IMG/VR virus record: IMGVR_UViG_3300017755_000136 | Coordinates: 1 to 21,704 of that record | Reading direction: 5' to 3' (one strand) | Length of the DNA: 21,704 nucleotides | From: a virus | Shown here: positions 1 through 6,207 of the stretch, piece by piece | Layout of the letters: the number at the start of each line of letters is the position of its first letter | Numbering within the stretch: position 1 is the first letter of the stretch | Notes under the pieces: model-generated | The model's input: only the letters and a program-made list of their open reading frames with translations | Databases searched by the model: none | Told to the model about the DNA's origin: nothing | Translations under genes and position numbers: made by a program

Positions 1-348
1 GCTGGTGAGAAACAAATACAAAAAGAAAGATTTGGTAATAAATCCATTATAGGTCAAACCAAAGATGCGGCATCTTCAGTCATTGATGCCAAACTGGCTA
101 AGGAACAAATGGACGAGTTAGCTATACTAATCGATAATCGCTTCGGTTATGGAACATGGCGCCAGATTGTAGACGAAAGAGCAAAACGTTTACAAGAAGA
201 AAAGATGCGTGAAAAAGAGGAACGTGCAGCCGCTATTCGCAAGAGACAAAAGCTGATGAAAGATATTAAGACCATAGGGATTGTCAGTAGTATCATGTTT
301 GGAGTTGTAATGGTTATAGTAATAGGATTAATCGTATGGATTGGGTAA
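1..348 (+). CDS. C-terminally anchored charged-helix protein, 5' end cut by window
   Basis: The frame is open from the first base, so this is the last 115 residues of a gene that probably begins before the window. Everything before the end is charged and helix-prone, with a dense Lys/Glu/Arg stretch (visible residues about 60-95) typical of a coiled coil. A hydrophobic segment follows at the extreme C-terminus (IGIVSSIMFGVVMVIVIGLI), so it should be a tail-anchored membrane protein. An internal ATG at 109 has a good ribosome site (AAGGA, four bases upstream), so a shorter 79-aa product starting there is also possible; the coding-like sequence before it makes me prefer the long form. It overlaps the next gene by 13 bases, pointing to co-translation. 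I do not recognise a family; a lysis-associated or virion membrane role is only a guess. Confidence 0.65.
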   Translation, partial: AGEKQIQKERFGNKSIIGQTKDAASSVIDAKLAKEQMDELAILIDNRFGYGTWRQIVDERAKRLQEEKMREKEERAAAIRKRQKLMKDIKTIGIVSSIMFGVVMVIVIGLIVWIG

Positions 349-461
349 CAGCAGATTTAATTGATGCTATGAACAACACAAGTTGGTTTGATGGTATCGG
401 AACAATAGTCGTATTGTTACTTGCATATGCGGCATACAGATGGATAAAGAAAAATGTTTGA
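336..461 (+). CDS. 41-aa single-pass membrane protein
   Basis: A short frame starts at ATG 336, inside the end of the previous gene, and ends at TGA 459-461, inside the start of the next one. An AGGA box lies eight bases before the ATG. The product begins MDWVTADLID, has a hydrophobic segment around residues 20-34 (TIVVLLLAYAAY) and ends in a basic tail RWIKKNV, which fits the positive-inside rule for a single membrane span. The overlaps on both sides and the good ribosome site argue that it is real despite its size. It has no recognisable family. Its position directly after another C-terminally hydrophobic protein suggests a pair of small membrane proteins. Confidence 0.6.
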   Translation: MDWVTADLIDAMNNTSWFDGIGTIVVLLLAYAAYRWIKKNV

Positions 462-714
462 AGGTCTTTTATTCGCTTCAACACTTAACATGATGACTTG
501 CAATCTGAAAAGTGGTAAGATTGAAGATGTGGGAACAAGTCAGAATCCTATGTATCAGAGAGTTTGCGAATACATATGTCAGGACTTCTCAAAGGTATTT
601 CAGAACACAAGCAAAGAATATCAGTGTCCACCTATTCTTCACGAGAGAGTAGAGAGACCTAAACCTAAATCTATCTACAAAGGTAGTGGCCCAAACTTTT
701 GGCAAAAAAAGTAA
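454..714 (+). CDS. unknown 86-aa protein with four cysteines
   Basis: The ATG at 454 overlaps the stop of the 41-aa gene (ATGTTTGA). A GGAT box about nine bases upstream can serve as ribosome site. The N-terminus (MFEGLLFASTL) is mildly hydrophobic but lacks the basic residues of a standard signal peptide. Cysteines lie at about 16, 38, 42 and 58, and the C-terminus is proline- and lysine-rich (RPKPKSIYKGSGPNFWQKK). The family is unknown to me. The gene is the last one before the strong promoter at 724, so it belongs to the upstream transcript. Confidence 0.65.
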   Translation: MFEGLLFASTLNMMTCNLKSGKIEDVGTSQNPMYQRVCEYICQDFSKVFQNTSKEYQCPPILHERVERPKPKSIYKGSGPNFWQKK

Positions 715-723
715 AAATAATGC

Positions 724-752
724 TTGACAATTCCTTCTTGTTATGATAATAT
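724..752 (+). promoter_or_regulatory. sigma70 promoter of the DUF932/peroxiredoxin operon
   Basis: A consensus -35 box TTGACA (724-729) and a -10 box TAATAT (747-752) are separated by exactly 17 bases. The transcription start should fall near 759-760, about 30 bases before the downstream ATG. The near-perfect match suggests recognition by unmodified host RNA polymerase, so the four genes downstream are likely expressed early or early-middle, unlike the late genes on the other strand. Confidence 0.85.
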
Positions 753-776
753 GATTATATTGTTTGATAAATTGAA

Positions 777-780
777 AGGA
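777..780 (+). promoter_or_regulatory. ribosome binding site choosing ATG 789 over ATG 783
   Basis: AAAGGA ends at 780. It is only two bases from the ATG at 783 but eight bases from the in-frame ATG at 789, the normal spacing. The protein therefore most likely begins MISSTLKQEL rather than MIMISSTLKQ. Confidence 0.6.
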
Positions 781-788
781 AAATGATT

Positions 789-1046
789 ATGATTTCATCA
801 ACATTAAAACAGGAACTCCTCTCCTTGTCTTCTTTTGAAGAACTAAATGAGGTAATGAAGTTTGCACAAGATGCACTCTCATTGAAAAACAAAGTCAACA
901 TCAATCTTGGTGACGAAGTTTATATCGTTCGTAAGAATGGAAAAACTCTTGGCACTGTTGAAAAAGTAAACCAGAAAAAAGCGATTATTAAAATCTATGA
1001 TGGTCAACGTTACAGCGTTCCATTCACAATGTTGGAGGCTGCATAA
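789..1046 (+). CDS. small protein with KOW/SH3-like C-terminal half
   Basis: This 85-aa protein is the first gene after the sigma70 promoter. Residues about 1-35 are predicted helical (LKQELLSLSSFEELNEVMKF). Residues about 38-80 have the pattern of a small beta-barrel: GDEVYIVRKNGKTLGTVEKV followed by AIIKIYDGQRYSVP, as in KOW or SH3-like domains that bind RNA or protein. The stop overlaps the next start (TAATG at 1044-1048), so it is translationally coupled to the DUF932 gene and may work with it. An internal ATG two codons upstream (783) is less likely because of ribosome site spacing. No enzyme motif is visible. The KOW assignment rests on pattern only. Confidence 0.75.
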   Translation: MISSTLKQELLSLSSFEELNEVMKFAQDALSLKNKVNINLGDEVYIVRKNGKTLGTVEKVNQKKAIIKIYDGQRYSVPFTMLEAA

Positions 1047-1996
1047 TGGCTCATCAGGTAGAAACAATGGCATACGCAGGGGAAGTTCCGTGGCATGGCC
1101 TCGGTGTCCCTGTCTCAAATGACCTAACACCTCAACAGATGCAACAGAAGGCAGGTCTTGACTGGACAGTCGAGAAACAAGACCTTGTGACTGCATCTGG
1201 TGCAAAGGTCGATGGTAAACAAGCACTGGTTCGCACATCTGATAACAAAGTTTTAGATGTTATTGGTAAAGGTTGGAATCCAGTTCAGAATGATGAGGCG
1301 TTTGACTTCTTCTCTGAGTATGTTCTTGCAGGTGATATGGAAATGAACACCGCAGGTTCACTTAGGGATGGTAACATGGTCTGGGCTCTTGCGAAAGTAA
1401 AGGACTCCTTCACTATTCTTGGTGAAGACCAAGTTGACTCTTATCTCTTGTTTTCAAATCCACACCAATATGGTAAAGCAATTGATGTTCGGTTCACACC
1501 TATTCGTGTGGTCTGTAACAACACACTTTCTTTGTCACTTGGTCAAAAGGTAGAAAAGTCTGTATCTTTGAACCACCGCACACAGTTCAATCCTGACTCT
1601 GTAAAAGAGACATTGGGTATTGCGTCTGAAAAATTCCAACTATATAGAGAGACTGCCGAGTTTCTTTCAACCAAGAGGTTTACAGTGGAATCACTCGTTC
1701 AATACTACAATGAGGTCTTTCCTCGCACCTATCAAGGTAAGAAGGAAATCTCTGTCAAGGACTTTACTGACTTGTCTTCTAATGGACAGAAAGCGTATGA
1801 AGTTCTGGATACTCAGCCAGGCGCACAGTTTGGTGAGGGAACATGGTGGCAAGCACTGAATAGTGTCACCTATCTGACCGACCACCAACTTGGTCGTGAG
1901 GCAGACACACGTTTGACCTCTGCATGGTTCGGTGCAAACCAATCACGCAAAGTGAAAGCAGTTGAGAAAGCAGTGGAGTATGCGAACGCTGTTTAA
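1046..1996 (+). CDS. DUF932 (phage/plasmid-like, TIGR03299-type) protein
   Basis: The 316-aa product has the family's hallmark N-terminus: METMAYAGEVPWHGLG near residues 6-22, then a conserved core including VIGKGWNPVQNDEAFDFF (about 74-91), and the FTPIRVVCNNTLSLSLG block (about 150-166). Full length matches usual members of roughly 300-400 residues. The family is common in phages, plasmids and mobile islands, and its biochemical role is not established as far as I know. Its start overlaps the stop of the KOW-like gene by one base, and its stop lies inside the following small ORF. Expression from the upstream consensus promoter suggests an early function acting on host or DNA rather than in the virion. 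Confidence 0.9.
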   Translation: MAHQVETMAYAGEVPWHGLGVPVSNDLTPQQMQQKAGLDWTVEKQDLVTASGAKVDGKQALVRTSDNKVLDVIGKGWNPVQNDEAFDFFSEYVLAGDMEMNTAGSLRDGNMVWALAKVKDSFTILGEDQVDSYLLFSNPHQYGKAIDVRFTPIRVVCNNTLSLSLGQKVEKSVSLNHRTQFNPDSVKETLGIASEKFQLYRETAEFLSTKRFTVESLVQYYNEVFPRTYQGKKEISVKDFTDLSSNGQKAYEVLDTQPGAQFGEGTWWQALNSVTYLTDHQLGREADTRLTSAWFGANQSRKVKAVEKAVEYANAV

Positions 1997-2132
1997 TCTC
2001 ATAAATCGTTGGAGAGGGGTGTTCTTTGAACACCCTGACCCAATCGAAGAAAATATCGGAGAAGATGTAAGACCACATTGGGTTATGTCTACTCAAGATA
2101 AATATCGTTCGCAGGAAGAAGAAGAGTTCTAA
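1980..2132 (+). CDS. 50-aa acidic-tailed small protein
   Basis: A short frame runs from ATG 1980, inside the 3' end of the DUF932 gene, to TAA 2130-2132, whose last base is the first base of the peroxiredoxin ATG. The protein starts MRTLFNLINRWRGVFFEHPD and ends in an acidic run RSQEEEEF. Supporting it: it fills the only gap in the operon and shares start/stop overlaps on both sides. Against it: the ribosome site is poor (GGAG one base before the ATG), and a perfect hairpin occupies codons 13-19. It could instead be a structured intergenic leader for the peroxiredoxin gene. No family recognised. Confidence 0.5.
   Translation: MRTLFNLINRWRGVFFEHPDPIEENIGEDVRPHWVMSTQDKYRSQEEEEF
2017..2035 (+). 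other. perfect 8-bp stem-loop after the DUF932 stop
   Basis: GGGTGTTC (2017-2024), a TTT loop and GAACACCC (2028-2035) form a perfect, GC-rich hairpin 20 bases after the DUF932 stop codon. No T-run follows, so it is not a standard intrinsic terminator. It could stabilise the upstream message or set the ratio of DUF932 to peroxiredoxin. Confidence 0.6.
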
Positions 2133-2668
2133 TGTTTAATCAAATACCAAATGTGACCTTCCAAACAAGAGTTCGAGACGACAGTTTGTTTGGAGATAAT
2201 CCCTTTCGATGGGAAGAAGTAACAACCGATGAACTATGGGGAAAAGGACGACACATCGTCTTTAGTTTGCCTGGCGCATACACTCCAACCTGTTCCACCT
2301 ATCAACTACCAGATTATGAAAAGATGACCGCCGATGGCGAGTTTGCGAAGTTTGGTATCGATACAGTAAATTGTATTTCCGTCAATGATGCGTTTGTCAT
2401 GAACTGTTGGGGACGTGACCAAGGTATCGAAAATATTCGATTGATTCCTGATGGCTCAGGCACATTTACTCGTCAGATGGGTATGCTTGTTGATAAAGAT
2501 AATCTTGGTTTTGGAATGCGTTCATGGCGATATGCGATGATTATCGATAATGGTTTCATTGAAACATTCTTACCCGAAGAAGGATTTATTGACAATTGTC
2601 CTGAAGACCCTTATGGAGAATCTAGTCCTCAGAATGTATTGGATATTTTGTCGGAGAATAATCTTTAG
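2132..2668 (+). CDS. peroxiredoxin, Prx5 (AhpC/TSA-redoxin) type
   Basis: This 178-aa enzyme should reduce hydrogen peroxide or organic peroxides through a reactive cysteine. The peroxidatic motif PxxxTxxC is intact as PGAYTPTC with Pro47, Thr51 and Cys54, preceded by the strand HIVFSL. Typical Prx5 blocks follow: SVNDAFVMNCWGRDQ (about 89-103), a LVDKDNLGFGMRSWRYAMII region supplying the conserved arginine, and a FLPEEG block before a C-terminal helix. Its length matches the single-domain Prx5 family, usually about 160-180 aa, which often uses glutaredoxin or glutathione as reductant. Other cysteines (about 86, 98, 155) could act as resolving residues, but I cannot tell. It is the last gene of the DUF932 operon, with a one-base overlap upstream. 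A phage-carried peroxiredoxin is likely an auxiliary gene protecting the infected cell from oxidative stress. Confidence 0.9.
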   Translation: MFNQIPNVTFQTRVRDDSLFGDNPFRWEEVTTDELWGKGRHIVFSLPGAYTPTCSTYQLPDYEKMTADGEFAKFGIDTVNCISVNDAFVMNCWGRDQGIENIRLIPDGSGTFTRQMGMLVDKDNLGFGMRSWRYAMIIDNGFIETFLPEEGFIDNCPEDPYGESSPQNVLDILSENNL

Positions 2669-3959
2669 ATAGAATAAATCGACTTGCATGGTTTGAGACC
2701 AATTGTAATATTGCGACTCTTTGGTGCAAGTCTTTTTCTATCTGTTGACACAACAACTCTGTTTCATGTCCTCGAAGTTGTTCCATATTGATTTTGGTGT
2801 CCTGCATAAATGGTGTTAGGTCAATGTCGTCTGGTAGATTTAACTTTCGAGGTTCGATAAAGAACTGGTCATCAATCATATATAAATCATCTTCGATATA
2901 TCTTGGTTTGTCCCACAATTCACACATAATCTCTTTACCATCAAATTCATAGAAGTCATCTGGTAAGACTCCAAGACCATTCTCTTTGACCACACTATTC
3001 TCATCAACAAAGTTTACAAGTAAAGGAATGGCCGTATCGATTGAACCATAATGAGAATGAAACTTTACATTATATTCTCGTGTAAGGTCGGCAAAAGATT
3101 GGTCGAGTGCAAATCCACACATATTGATATTGACAGTTCGTTTGAATGGCCCTGAGAATGATTCAAGAAAGTTCATCAGTTCTGCCTTGTTTGGTATCAT
3201 AATGTGTGAGGGTGGATACTGAAGTAGGTCATGAAGTCCCTGCATCATATCTTCATTTTCTTCTTGACTGAGGTCATGACCTATTGCAAATGACCCGTGG
3301 ACATGCGCTTTCATCAAGGCAGGTAAGAGTGATGTAAGTAAAGCAGATGCGTGATGTAAGTTTCTAGAATGAATGACCTTTGAATCGGACTTGAACTCAA
3401 ATACATCTACATTGCGTTTCGATATTTCATATACCTCTTTGTGTGAAAACAAGATTGGTCGAGAGGGTTTTGTTGAACCACTAGTAGAAGATAAAAGAAA
3501 TGGGTCAGTCGGTTCTATCGAGACATTGTAAGTCTGTTCAGGCCAGTGACCATTCTTATCTAGTTGAGGTGTCTTTCTTACATCAATTGATTTGCCACCA
3601 TATAGTCTTATCATCTTATCGTGTAGACCATCATATATCCCTGACATGTCTAATGAGGAGTCGTAGATAAAATAATCAGATGGGCCGTGTAGTGCAAGTT
3701 TCGTATATGGAAGGGACAATTCAGTAGCAGGACTATCTAGAATAATTATTTTAAGACCAAGTTCTGCACATGCGAAGATAGATGCGACATGATAAGTTGA
3801 AACAGGTAAAATTGATATTGTAATGAGGTCACCTTTTTTTGCACCTCGGTCTGTGAGAAGTGCCTTGACCTTATCAATTTTTACACATATTTCAGATTTA
3901 CTTTCGTTGTCAAAAATAATATCATCAACTATGATACTACGATTTAATGTGTTTTGCAT
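2622..3959 (-). CDS. ANL-superfamily (AMP-binding) adenylating enzyme
   Basis: The 445-aa product resembles acyl/aminoacyl-adenylate-forming enzymes, which activate a carboxylate with ATP. The A3 phosphate-binding motif is visible as LLSSTSGSTKPSRP (about 155-167). An A5-like HYGSIDTA follows (303-310), and near the C-terminus DYSPTKYP (433-440) may place the catalytic lysine at 438. The N-terminal pattern GAKKGDLITISILPVSTYHV followed by CAELGLKIIILDSP is typical of the family. It is shorter than most members (about 500-600 aa), and the region between A5 and A10 is divergent, so substrate and even activity are uncertain. It ends a run of overlapping genes: its start lies 23 bases inside the GIY-YIG gene, and its 3' end overlaps the opposing peroxiredoxin gene by 47 bases. 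No carrier-protein gene is visible nearby. It probably acts with the upstream carbamoyltransferase. Confidence 0.75.
   Translation of the reverse strand: MQNTLNRSIIVDDIIFDNESKSEICVKIDKVKALLTDRGAKKGDLITISILPVSTYHVASIFACAELGLKIIILDSPATELSLPYTKLALHGPSDYFIYDSSLDMSGIYDGLHDKMIRLYGGKSIDVRKTPQLDKNGHWPEQTYNVSIEPTDPFLLSSTSGSTKPSRPILFSHKEVYEISKRNVDVFEFKSDSKVIHSRNLHHASALLTSLLPALMKAHVHGSFAIGHDLSQEENEDMMQGLHDLLQYPPSHIMIPNKAELMNFLESFSGPFKRTVNINMCGFALDQSFADLTREYNVKFHSHYGSIDTAIPLLVNFVDENSVVKENGLGVLPDDFYEFDGKEIMCELWDKPRYIEDDLYMIDDQFFIEPRKLNLPDDIDLTPFMQDTKINMEQLRGHETELLCQQIEKDLHQRVAILQLVSNHASRFILSKDYSPTKYPIHSED
2667..2743 (+). terminator. two-part inverted repeat at the convergent gene junction
   Basis: Beginning on the last bases of the peroxiredoxin stop, AGATAGAA (2667-2674) pairs with TTCTATCT (2736-2743), and inside it GACTTGCA (2681-2688) pairs with TGCAAGTC (2725-2732). 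TTTTT (2733-2737) directly follows the inner stem on the plus strand. A small internal hairpin TGGT/ACCA (2689-2692/2698-2701) lies in the loop. Read as an intrinsic terminator it would end the plus-strand operon here, but the 36-base loop of the inner stem is long for that, so confidence is moderate. It lies inside the 3' end of the minus-strand ANL gene. Confidence 0.45.
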
Positions 3960-4350
3960 GAATCTTACATCCTATAAATTCATTATAATACATATCATTC
4001 AAAAGAACATCGTGTTCGAACTGGAGTTTGGCCTCGTAGTAAGAACACTCACCTTTGGTTTGACAAAGACGAAGTATCTCACGTTCAAATGATGCACCCT
4101 CTTCAATAAGAGTCTGAACAGTTTCACTTGAACCACAGTAGTCTCTCCAGTTAGATTCTACTCGTGAAACTCTTTTTCTTTTTTTACCTTTAAGTGGTGG
4201 AAGTTTACGACTTGACCAAAAGAATTTTTTACCAATATATTTTTTACCATTTTTCAGATTCATCAAACAATAGACAAACCCTTGATAACTCTCTAATAAC
4301 TCATCAGTCGGAAGAAACGTCTTCCCCTGATATGACCACTCGTGTATCAT
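3937..4350 (-). CDS. GIY-YIG family endonuclease, Seg-like
   Basis: This 137-aa protein carries the two strand motifs of the GIY-YIG nuclease fold as FVY (residues 25-27) and YIG (38-40) in the context GFVYCLMNLKNGKKYIGKKF. A candidate metal-binding glutamate lies at residue 106 (SYYEAKLQ), following a basic stretch KLPPLKGKKRKR. Similar single-domain proteins are common in T4-like phages, where some are free-standing homing endonucleases. I chose ATG 4350 because the ATG at 4380 would overlap the carbamoyltransferase by 77 bases and has no ribosome site, whereas a GGA lies about nine bases before 4350. The gene still overlaps both neighbours, unusual for a recently inserted homing gene, so it may be a resident gene with another role such as DNA repair or host DNA cutting. 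Confidence 0.8.
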   Translation of the reverse strand: MIHEWSYQGKTFLPTDELLESYQGFVYCLMNLKNGKKYIGKKFFWSSRKLPPLKGKKRKRVSRVESNWRDYCGSSETVQTLIEEGASFEREILRLCQTKGECSYYEAKLQFEHDVLLNDMYYNEFIGCKIHAKHIKS

Positions 4351-6073
4351 TTTTTTCAATCCAGTAATATCTGTCTTCATGGTGTAACACTAGTGCATCA
4401 AGAGGTGTTCTCGCTAGCACTTTTAATGCACCTACTAGATTATTTATAATGGGTTCACCTCTACGATTAAATGACGTATTGAGAAGAACTCCATCAAACG
4501 CAGTGAGTATATCGTAGAATAATGGATTGGTATCTTGGTCTACAACGTGTAGACGAGTCGTGTTGTCTATGTGAGTGACGGCGTTTAGTTTGTTTTGATA
4601 TCTTGGTTTTACCTTTGCGACATATGACATGTGTTCCATGTTATCAAGACTAGAGGACTCAAAATACTTGTTGCAATCTTCTTTGCGACAGGCAGCCGCA
4701 TATGGTCTGAACCACTCTCTGAATTTTACAGTAGAATTTAGTTTTTCTTTTGCGGTTCTAATAGATGCGTCACATATGATTGACCTGTGTCCAAGAGCTC
4801 TAGGCCCGACCTCAACATCACCTTGAATCAAACCAATGACTTTACCATCACGAAGTCTCTGTCCAATCTCTTCGATAGTAACTTCAGTATCAAAGAACTT
4901 AGGACGATTGTGTAGGTCTCTGTCATTCATCGAGAATGCAGGGCCTGCAAATCTAAGGTCATAATCTGTTTTCTTGAGAAGATTTAGTCTACTCATTTCT
5001 CGGAACATCATACCTACAGACAATCCACCATCTTCAGGATTCGGTGGAACATACACATTTATATCTGGAAATGTTTGTCTTACTTTCTCATTTGCTAGGA
5101 CGTTCATTGCAGAACCACCAGTGAGAATGAGATTATTGTCATGGAGTTTGATGTCGTCTATGAAGTGTTCTTTAATAATATCAATAAGTGTTTCTTCAAA
5201 AAAGGATTGAAGTGTAGCGGCAATCATATATTGAGATGCCCCATTGATTGATACTCTTCCTCTGTTTTCAGGAAACTTTTCAAGAAAGTGTGATGCAGTA
5301 TATGCTCCAAATCTCTGGTCGTCTATACCAAACACCTCTTGTGCCATGGCCCGATAACCATCACACGTTATAAGATTTTCACGATGTTTATGAAAGTCTC
5401 TATTTCTGTCAACAAGGGATTGAACATCTCTTGGTTTTGGACTAGCATATGCCGCCATTGCCATCACCTTACCAACCACACCTAAAGAATATCCATGAGA
5501 TGTGTTAGCATAAACTTCGTTTAGTGGATATGAGTTTGATTGATAGAACCCTGATATATGATATCCATAATTAGTTCCAGTTATCTGTTTCTTATTTCTA
5601 AATGTTGCTGTGCGAAAATGTGTATCGTCTCCACCATTATCGAATGATATCACAAAAGCATTATCGAATCCAGACTGACCATATCCACACCAAGCATGTG
5701 CGTCATGATGATGAATGGAATCACTAGATTCGTAAGCGCCATAGGTTGTTATTATTTTATCTTCAACGAAGACTTTGCCAGTAAAATCACCCAATGCACT
5801 AGTTCTCTCGACAACATGAGGTGTATCTGAAAATAGATTGGCACTATTAAACTTTATATAAACATTACTAAATTCTTTAGAACCATAGAGGTCTAATACA
5901 CTATCTTGACAAAAAACAAAGTCTGAAGTTATCATGTTAGATTTTATGAATAATGAGTGTTTCACTCCTATGATGCGGTCAAACTCATACACAAACATCT
6001 TATCAGTGTCAGGTTCATATATGGTTATAGACGAGTCGTGAAAACCCATGTAGTATGTAAGTATCGGTTTCAT
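4304..6073 (-). CDS. carbamoyltransferase, NodU/TobZ family
   Basis: This 589-aa enzyme should transfer a carbamoyl group from carbamoyl phosphate, via an ATP-derived carbamoyl-adenylate, to a hydroxyl of an unknown acceptor. The Kae1-like N-terminal domain has the metal-binding cluster HHHDAHAW (121-128), the nucleotide loop SFDNGGDD (143-150) and LTGGSAMN (317-324). The C-terminal YrdC-like domain has the signature GPRALGHRS (423-431) and LNTSFNRRGEPI (531-542). The length is normal for the family. Family members carbamoylate Nod factors and antibiotics, and some phage members have been implicated in DNA base hypermodification; which applies here cannot be read from the sequence. It begins eight bases after the small zinc-ribbon gene and overlaps the GIY-YIG gene, so it is part of the nrd operon transcript. 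Confidence 0.93.
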   Translation of the reverse strand: MKPILTYYMGFHDSSITIYEPDTDKMFVYEFDRIIGVKHSLFIKSNMITSDFVFCQDSVLDLYGSKEFSNVYIKFNSANLFSDTPHVVERTSALGDFTGKVFVEDKIITTYGAYESSDSIHHHDAHAWCGYGQSGFDNAFVISFDNGGDDTHFRTATFRNKKQITGTNYGYHISGFYQSNSYPLNEVYANTSHGYSLGVVGKVMAMAAYASPKPRDVQSLVDRNRDFHKHRENLITCDGYRAMAQEVFGIDDQRFGAYTASHFLEKFPENRGRVSINGASQYMIAATLQSFFEETLIDIIKEHFIDDIKLHDNNLILTGGSAMNVLANEKVRQTFPDINVYVPPNPEDGGLSVGMMFREMSRLNLLKKTDYDLRFAGPAFSMNDRDLHNRPKFFDTEVTIEEIGQRLRDGKVIGLIQGDVEVGPRALGHRSIICDASIRTAKEKLNSTVKFREWFRPYAAACRKEDCNKYFESSSLDNMEHMSYVAKVKPRYQNKLNAVTHIDNTTRLHVVDQDTNPLFYDILTAFDGVLLNTSFNRRGEPIINNLVGALKVLARTPLDALVLHHEDRYYWIEKNDTRVVISGEDVSSD

Positions 6074-6078
6074 ATCTC

Positions 6079-6086
6079 TATTTATC
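6079..6086 (-). promoter_or_regulatory. weak late-promoter-like box before the carbamoyltransferase
   Basis: GATAAATA on the minus strand matches the T4-type late box at seven of eight positions and contains the stop codon of the zinc-ribbon gene. A start about six bases downstream would fall at the carbamoyltransferase ATG and leave no leader, so it may be chance. Confidence 0.25.
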
Positions 6087-6207
6087 CTATTTCAATCTCT
6101 GACCCACACATCGGACAATAAATTGGTTCTTCATCAGAGTCAACTACAGACACCTCTGTCTCTGTCTGGCATACAACACAGAATAATTCAAAGATGTCAC
6201 CCTCCAT
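6082..6207 (-). CDS. 41-aa double-CxxC zinc-ribbon protein
   Basis: A short frame begins at ATG 6207, overlapping the nrdB stop by one base (TAATG), and ends at TAA 6082-6084. The product has two CxxC knuckles, FCVVCQ (Cys10, Cys13) and YCPMCGSE (Cys31, Cys34), separated by an acidic linker. This is the layout of a zinc ribbon or rubredoxin-like metal site. Coupling to nrdB and its position before the carbamoyltransferase suggest it is co-expressed with both. Small zinc ribbons of this kind bind nucleic acid or protein; a redox partner role beside ribonucleotide reductase is also conceivable. Too short for family assignment, but the regular cysteine spacing makes it very unlikely to be noise. 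Confidence 0.75.
   Translation of the reverse strand: MEGDIFELFCVVCQTETEVSVVDSDEEPIYCPMCGSEIEIG

Noticed and set aside
879-1238. 119-aa open frame on the minus strand across the KOW-like and DUF932 genes
   Set aside because: It is antisense to a recognised family with conserved protein sequence and has no promoter or ribosome site.
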